Shown here in pieces: positions 60,105 to 64,000 of a DNA stretch of 64,000 nt (position 1 is the stretch's first letter; each line of letters opens with the position of its first letter). Made by a program: the position numbers and the translations under genes. The stretch comes from Hyphomicrobiales bacterium (GTDB lineage: Bacteria > Pseudomonadota > Alphaproteobacteria > Rhizobiales > Beijerinckiaceae), in NCBI GenBank assembly GCA_028290285.1, contig JAQGKD010000096.1, positions 186,001 to 250,000 of the forward strand, in the 5' to 3' direction. Below the pieces are notes generated by a model, which saw only the letters and a list, made by a program, of their open reading frames with translations, was not told the origin of the DNA and did no database searches.

Positions 60105-60995
60105 ATGCGCAAAACAACACCCGAACTGCAAGCGCGCCTCGACGCAGACGCCACGACTTTCTGTCATTGCTGGAAGCTCGTTCGCCGTGACGGAGTGAAG
60201 CTAGGCTTCACGGATCACGACAGGGATCTCGCATTCGGCGATACGACCTATACGGCCCGAGCGGGTCTCGATGCAGCCAGCGCGGAGAGTTCGCTCGGCT
60301 TCGCGATTGGCGGAACCGAGGTGTCTGGCGCCTTGTCGACGGACACGTTGCTGGAAGCCGATCTCGTCAGCGGGCGTTACGACGCAGCGAGCTTCGAGAC
60401 GTGGCTTGTAGACTGGACCGACCCAGCGCAGCGCATGCTGCTCGACATATCGACAATCGGCGAGGTCAAGCGTTCGGAATACGCGTTTACTGCTGAACTG
60501 CGAAGCCTCGCACACAAGCTGGACCAGGTGCGCGGACGCCGCTATCAGCAAGCCTGTTGCGCCGACCTGGGCGACGCGCAATGTGCCGTACGTCTCGATG
60601 TCGCTGCCTTTCAGGCGCATGCGACCGTGATCGCGTCGGGTGGCCCTTCAGAATGCGTCGCGCAGCTCGCTACCTATGATGCGGGTTGGTTCACCGGTGG
60701 CCGCGTGGAGTTCACGACGGGTGACAATGCCGGGGCGCTGGTCAGCATCAAGTCGCATCGTGTTTCAGACGCCGGAGATGTGCTGATCTTCTGGACGCCA
60801 CTCGCTGCCGCGATACGGCCGGGCGATAACTTCACTGTCACGGCCGGTTGCGACAAGAGCTTTGCGACATGCGGATTGAAATTCAGCAACGTCCCGAACT
60901 TCCGGGGCTTCCCGCATATTCCCGGCAACGATGTCTTGATGAGCTATCCGGGACAGAGCGATCCTCTCATGGATGGCGGGAGTCTGTTTCGATGA
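60105..60995 (+). CDS. GTA DUF2163 hub protein (gp13)
   Basis: TFCHCWKLVRRDGVKLGFTDHDRDLAFGDTTYTARAGLDAAS; GCDKSFATCGLKFSNVPNFRGFPHIPGND. Confidence 0.92.
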   Translation: MRKTTPELQARLDADATTFCHCWKLVRRDGVKLGFTDHDRDLAFGDTTYTARAGLDAASAESSLGFAIGGTEVSGALSTDTLLEADLVSGRYDAASFETWLVDWTDPAQRMLLDISTIGEVKRSEYAFTAELRSLAHKLDQVRGRRYQQACCADLGDAQCAVRLDVAAFQAHATVIASGGPSECVAQLATYDAGWFTGGRVEFTTGDNAGALVSIKSHRVSDAGDVLIFWTPLAAAIRPGDNFTVTAGCDKSFATCGLKFSNVPNFRGFPHIPGNDVLMSYPGQSDPLMDGGSLFR

Positions 60996-61426
60996 GTGAT
61001 CTCACGCGAGAAGTGGTGGTCGATGCTGCGCGTCGCTGGATCGGCACGCCCTACCATCACCAGGCATCGCTTGTCGGCATTGGTTGCGACTGCCTCGGCC
61101 TGGTGCGTGGCGTGTGGCGGGATGTGATCGGCGCGGAGCCGGAACTTGCGCCCCCTTATACGCCTGACTGGGCAGAAGCGAGCCGCGAGGAACGGTTGAT
61201 CGATGCGGGGCTACGTTGGTTTGCGCCGGTGGATGCGGGTGCATTCGCAGCCGGCGATGTCCTGGTGTTTCGCTGGCGTGACGGATTGCCCGCCAAACAT
61301 CTCGGCATTGCTACATCTCAGAGCACGATGATTCACGCACACGACGGGGCTTGTATCTGCGAAGTCGCAATTTGCCCCGCATGGCGCCGCCGCATTGCCT
61401 GCGCTTTTGCCTTTCCGGGTCTCTGA
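60992..61426 (+). CDS. GTA NlpC/P60 peptidase (gp14)
   Basis: ARRWIGTPYHHQASLVGIGCDCLGLVRGVWRDVIG (Cys motif); HLGIATSQSTMIHAHDG. Confidence 0.92.
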   Translation: MSDLTREVVVDAARRWIGTPYHHQASLVGIGCDCLGLVRGVWRDVIGAEPELAPPYTPDWAEASREERLIDAGLRWFAPVDAGAFAAGDVLVFRWRDGLPAKHLGIATSQSTMIHAHDGACICEVAICPAWRRRIACAFAFPGL

Positions 61427-61453
61427 CCCTCCTTCTGCTCCTGCGAGGACGCC

Positions 61454-64000
61454 ATGGCAACGCTCGTTCTTCAAGCTGTCGGCTCAGCCGTCGGCAATGC
61501 GCTTGGTGGGCCGATAGGCGGGATCATCGGGCGTGCCGCTGGCGCACTCGCTGGAAGCGCCATCGATCAAAGGCTCTTCGGCGGCGCGCGTCATGTTGAA
61601 GGCCCGCGCCTGACGACGCTCGCGGGACTCGCTGCAACCGAGGGCTCGCCTGTGCCTCGCGTTTACGGTCGCGCGCGCATTGGCGGCCAGATGATCTGGG
61701 CGACACGGTTCAACGAGACTTTGGATACGACACGCGGTGGCGCGAGCGGGGGCAAGAGTTCCGGGAACGCATCCACGACCTATCGCTACGCAGCCAATTT
61801 CGCGGTTGGGCTTTGTGAGGGCAGGATCGCTTTCGTCCGTCGCATCTGGGCCGATGGAAAGGAACTGGACCTCGGCAACTTCACATTCCGCGTCTATCGC
61901 GGCACGCAGGACCAGCATGCCGATCCGCTGATAGTCGCCAAGGAAGGTTTAGACCAAGCGCCGGCGTATCGGGGCCTGGCATACATTGTTTTCGAGAACA
62001 TGCCGCTTGCTGATTTCGGCAACCGCATCCCGCAGCTGAGCTTCGAGGTTGTTCGTCCCGTGGACGGCCTTGCAACCATGGTCCGAGCTGTCGATCTCAT
62101 CCCCGGTTCTTCTGAATATGCCTACTCCGTGCGGCCGCTCGTGCAAAATGCGTCCGGCGTCACCAATAGTGAAAATCGGCATCAGCTCTTCGCGACGAGT
62201 GATTGGACCGGGTCTTTGGATGCGCTCCAGGCACTTTGTCCGAACCTGAAGAGCGTCGCACTGGTTGTCTCCTGGTTCGGCGACGATCTTCGTGCAGGCC
62301 AATGCACATTGGCGCCGCGTGTCGAAGGCCGCGCCAAGACGATCTCAGGTGCAAGCTGGGGCGTCGCCGGTCTGTCGCGTGCCACGGCCCGCACGATCTC
62401 GCTAATCGATAGCCGTCCTGCATATGGGGGGACGCCATCGGACGAGGTTGTCGCCGGCGCGATACAGGACCTGCGCGCGCGCGGCCTTTCGGTGCTGTTT
62501 TATCCTTTCGTGATGATGGACATTGCTAAAGGAAATTCGCTGGTCGATCCCGTCAGTGGACAGGCGGGACAGAAGCCCTATGCGTGGCGCGGCGATGTCA
62601 CCTGCGCAGCGGCTGACGGCACCAACGCTGTTGCCGGCGAACTGGCGACGTTCTTCGGCTCGACCTCGCCTCTATCGAGCGAATGGTCGTTTCGCCGGTT
62701 CATCCTGCACTATGCACATCTTTGTGTGGCGGCGGGAGGCGTCGATGCTTTTCTTGTCGGTTCGGAAATGCGTGGCATTACATGCCGGCGTGATGAGACG
62801 AGCGCTTTTCCGGCAGCACTCGCACTGGCCCGTCTCGCATCGGACGCCAAAGCGATACTGGGTACGAATACGAAGATTTCATACGCCGCGGACTGGACGG
62901 AATATGGTGCCTGCGTGAATAGCAGCGGCGCGGATGTCCGTTTTCCGCTTGATGCGATCTGGTCCTCGCCCTCGGTCGACTTCATTGGCATCGATGCATA
63001 TTTTCCGCTTTCCGACTGGCGCAAGGACGCCGTTCATCTCGACCAGCAGGAATCGGAATCGATTTACGATCTCGCTTTTCTGACGCGACGGGTCGGTGCG
63101 GGCGAAGGGTTCGACTGGTATTACGCCAGCGAACAGGCGCGCCAGGCCCAGCAGCGCACGCCAATCACAGACGGCGCTTATGGCAAGCCCTGGGTCTTCC
63201 GGCAAAAGGATCTCGTGAGCTGGTGGTCGCAGCTACATTTCGAGCGAGTGTCCGGTGTCGAGCGTTCAACGCCCACCGCGTGGTTGCCGTGTTCTAAGCC
63301 GATCTGGTTCGTGGAAGTGGGCTGCCCCGCGATTGATCTGGGCGCAAACGCACCAAACGTGTTTCCCGATGTGAAGGCGGATAAGGTCGAGCTTCCGCCC
63401 TTCTCGACCGGGGAGCCCGACGCTTTCATGCAGCAACGCGCGCTGCAGGCGATGATCGCGCGCTTCGATCCACGCTGCGAAAGCCATGAGTCGCAATGGA
63501 ATCCGGTCTCGCCTATCTTTGGCGGTCGCATGGTCGATCCCGATCGCATTTACGTCTGGGCTTACGATGCGCGGCCTTTTCCAGCCTTTCCGATGCTGGC
63601 GCAAACGTGGACGGATTCGGTCGCTTGGGACACCGGTCATTGGCTTAACGGGCGGCTCGAAGCGACGGCGCTCGACCGGCTCGTGCAGGCCATACTCGCG
63701 GATCTTCTGGACGAACCCTGGTCAGACCTGCCGCCGCTCGAAGGTATGGTAGAGGGTTTTGTCGTCGATCGACTTGTATCGCCGCGTGGGCGCTCGAGCC
63801 GCTCGCTTCATATTTTGGTTTCGATGCGATCATATCGTCTGGAGATGTTCGATTCGTCGATCGTCGTGGGGGCGCGATCACGCGCGTGACAAGCGACGAT
63901 GTCGTTCCGGCGAAGGATGGCACTCTTCTCCAGCTGACGCGTGCCGACGATACGGACCTGCCGCACGAACTGAGCCTCGCCTTCACCGATTCCGAATGGG
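61454..64000 (+). CDS. GTA host-specificity/megatron protein (gp15), frameshifted near 63785-63791 and truncated by the window end
   Basis: First frame 61454-63889 is gp15-like to ...EGFVVDRLVSPR; homologous reading resumes in another frame from 63790 (ALEPLASYFGFDAIISSGDVRFVDRRGG...LTRADDTDLPHELSLAFTDSEW). Confidence 0.88.

Noticed and set aside
63780-63800. Programmed -1 frameshift in gp15
   Set aside because: The junction cgtgggcgc is not a canonical slippery heptamer and gp15 is normally a single frame; a 1-nt deletion or sequencing error is simpler.

Overview
The window is a GC-rich alphaproteobacterial chromosome segment, Rhizobiales-like by gene content (inference). About 0-48 kb is mostly housekeeping and metabolic: a liv-type ABC transporter operon with a stand-alone MetE-like protein, a catIJ/gctAB-like CoA-transferase plus pcaHG block, terC, pcp, methylmalonyl-CoA mutase mutAB, a HerA-like ATPase, panBC, murJ, sodB, ptrB, a MucR/Ros regulator, sufE, a histidine kinase, PBP1a and a UbiD decarboxylase. 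From about 48.4 kb to the window end lies an almost complete gene transfer agent (GTA)-type cluster in RcGTA order: TerS, TerL, portal, small membrane ORF, prohead protease, capsid, adaptors, tail tube, chaperones, short tape measure, gp12-gp15. The most notable observation is in this cluster. The portal ORF carries an extra C-terminal module of about 180 aa after a 'QPRDDIGRWT' linker, and the module looks like a polymorphic-toxin C-terminal domain. Two accessory, immunity-like ORFs follow immediately, one of them with an internally duplicated domain, in a visibly AT-richer stretch. The cluster also contains an opposite-strand trypsin-like protease between capsid and gp6, and a 1-nt frameshift in gp15 that can be read directly. 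Two dispersed palindromic repeat families (RIME-like, about 120 bp; and CATTGCGAG...GCAATCC) and several candidate operators (an IclR-type palindrome and CtrA boxes) are also visible. All names are from reading translations; no database search was run.
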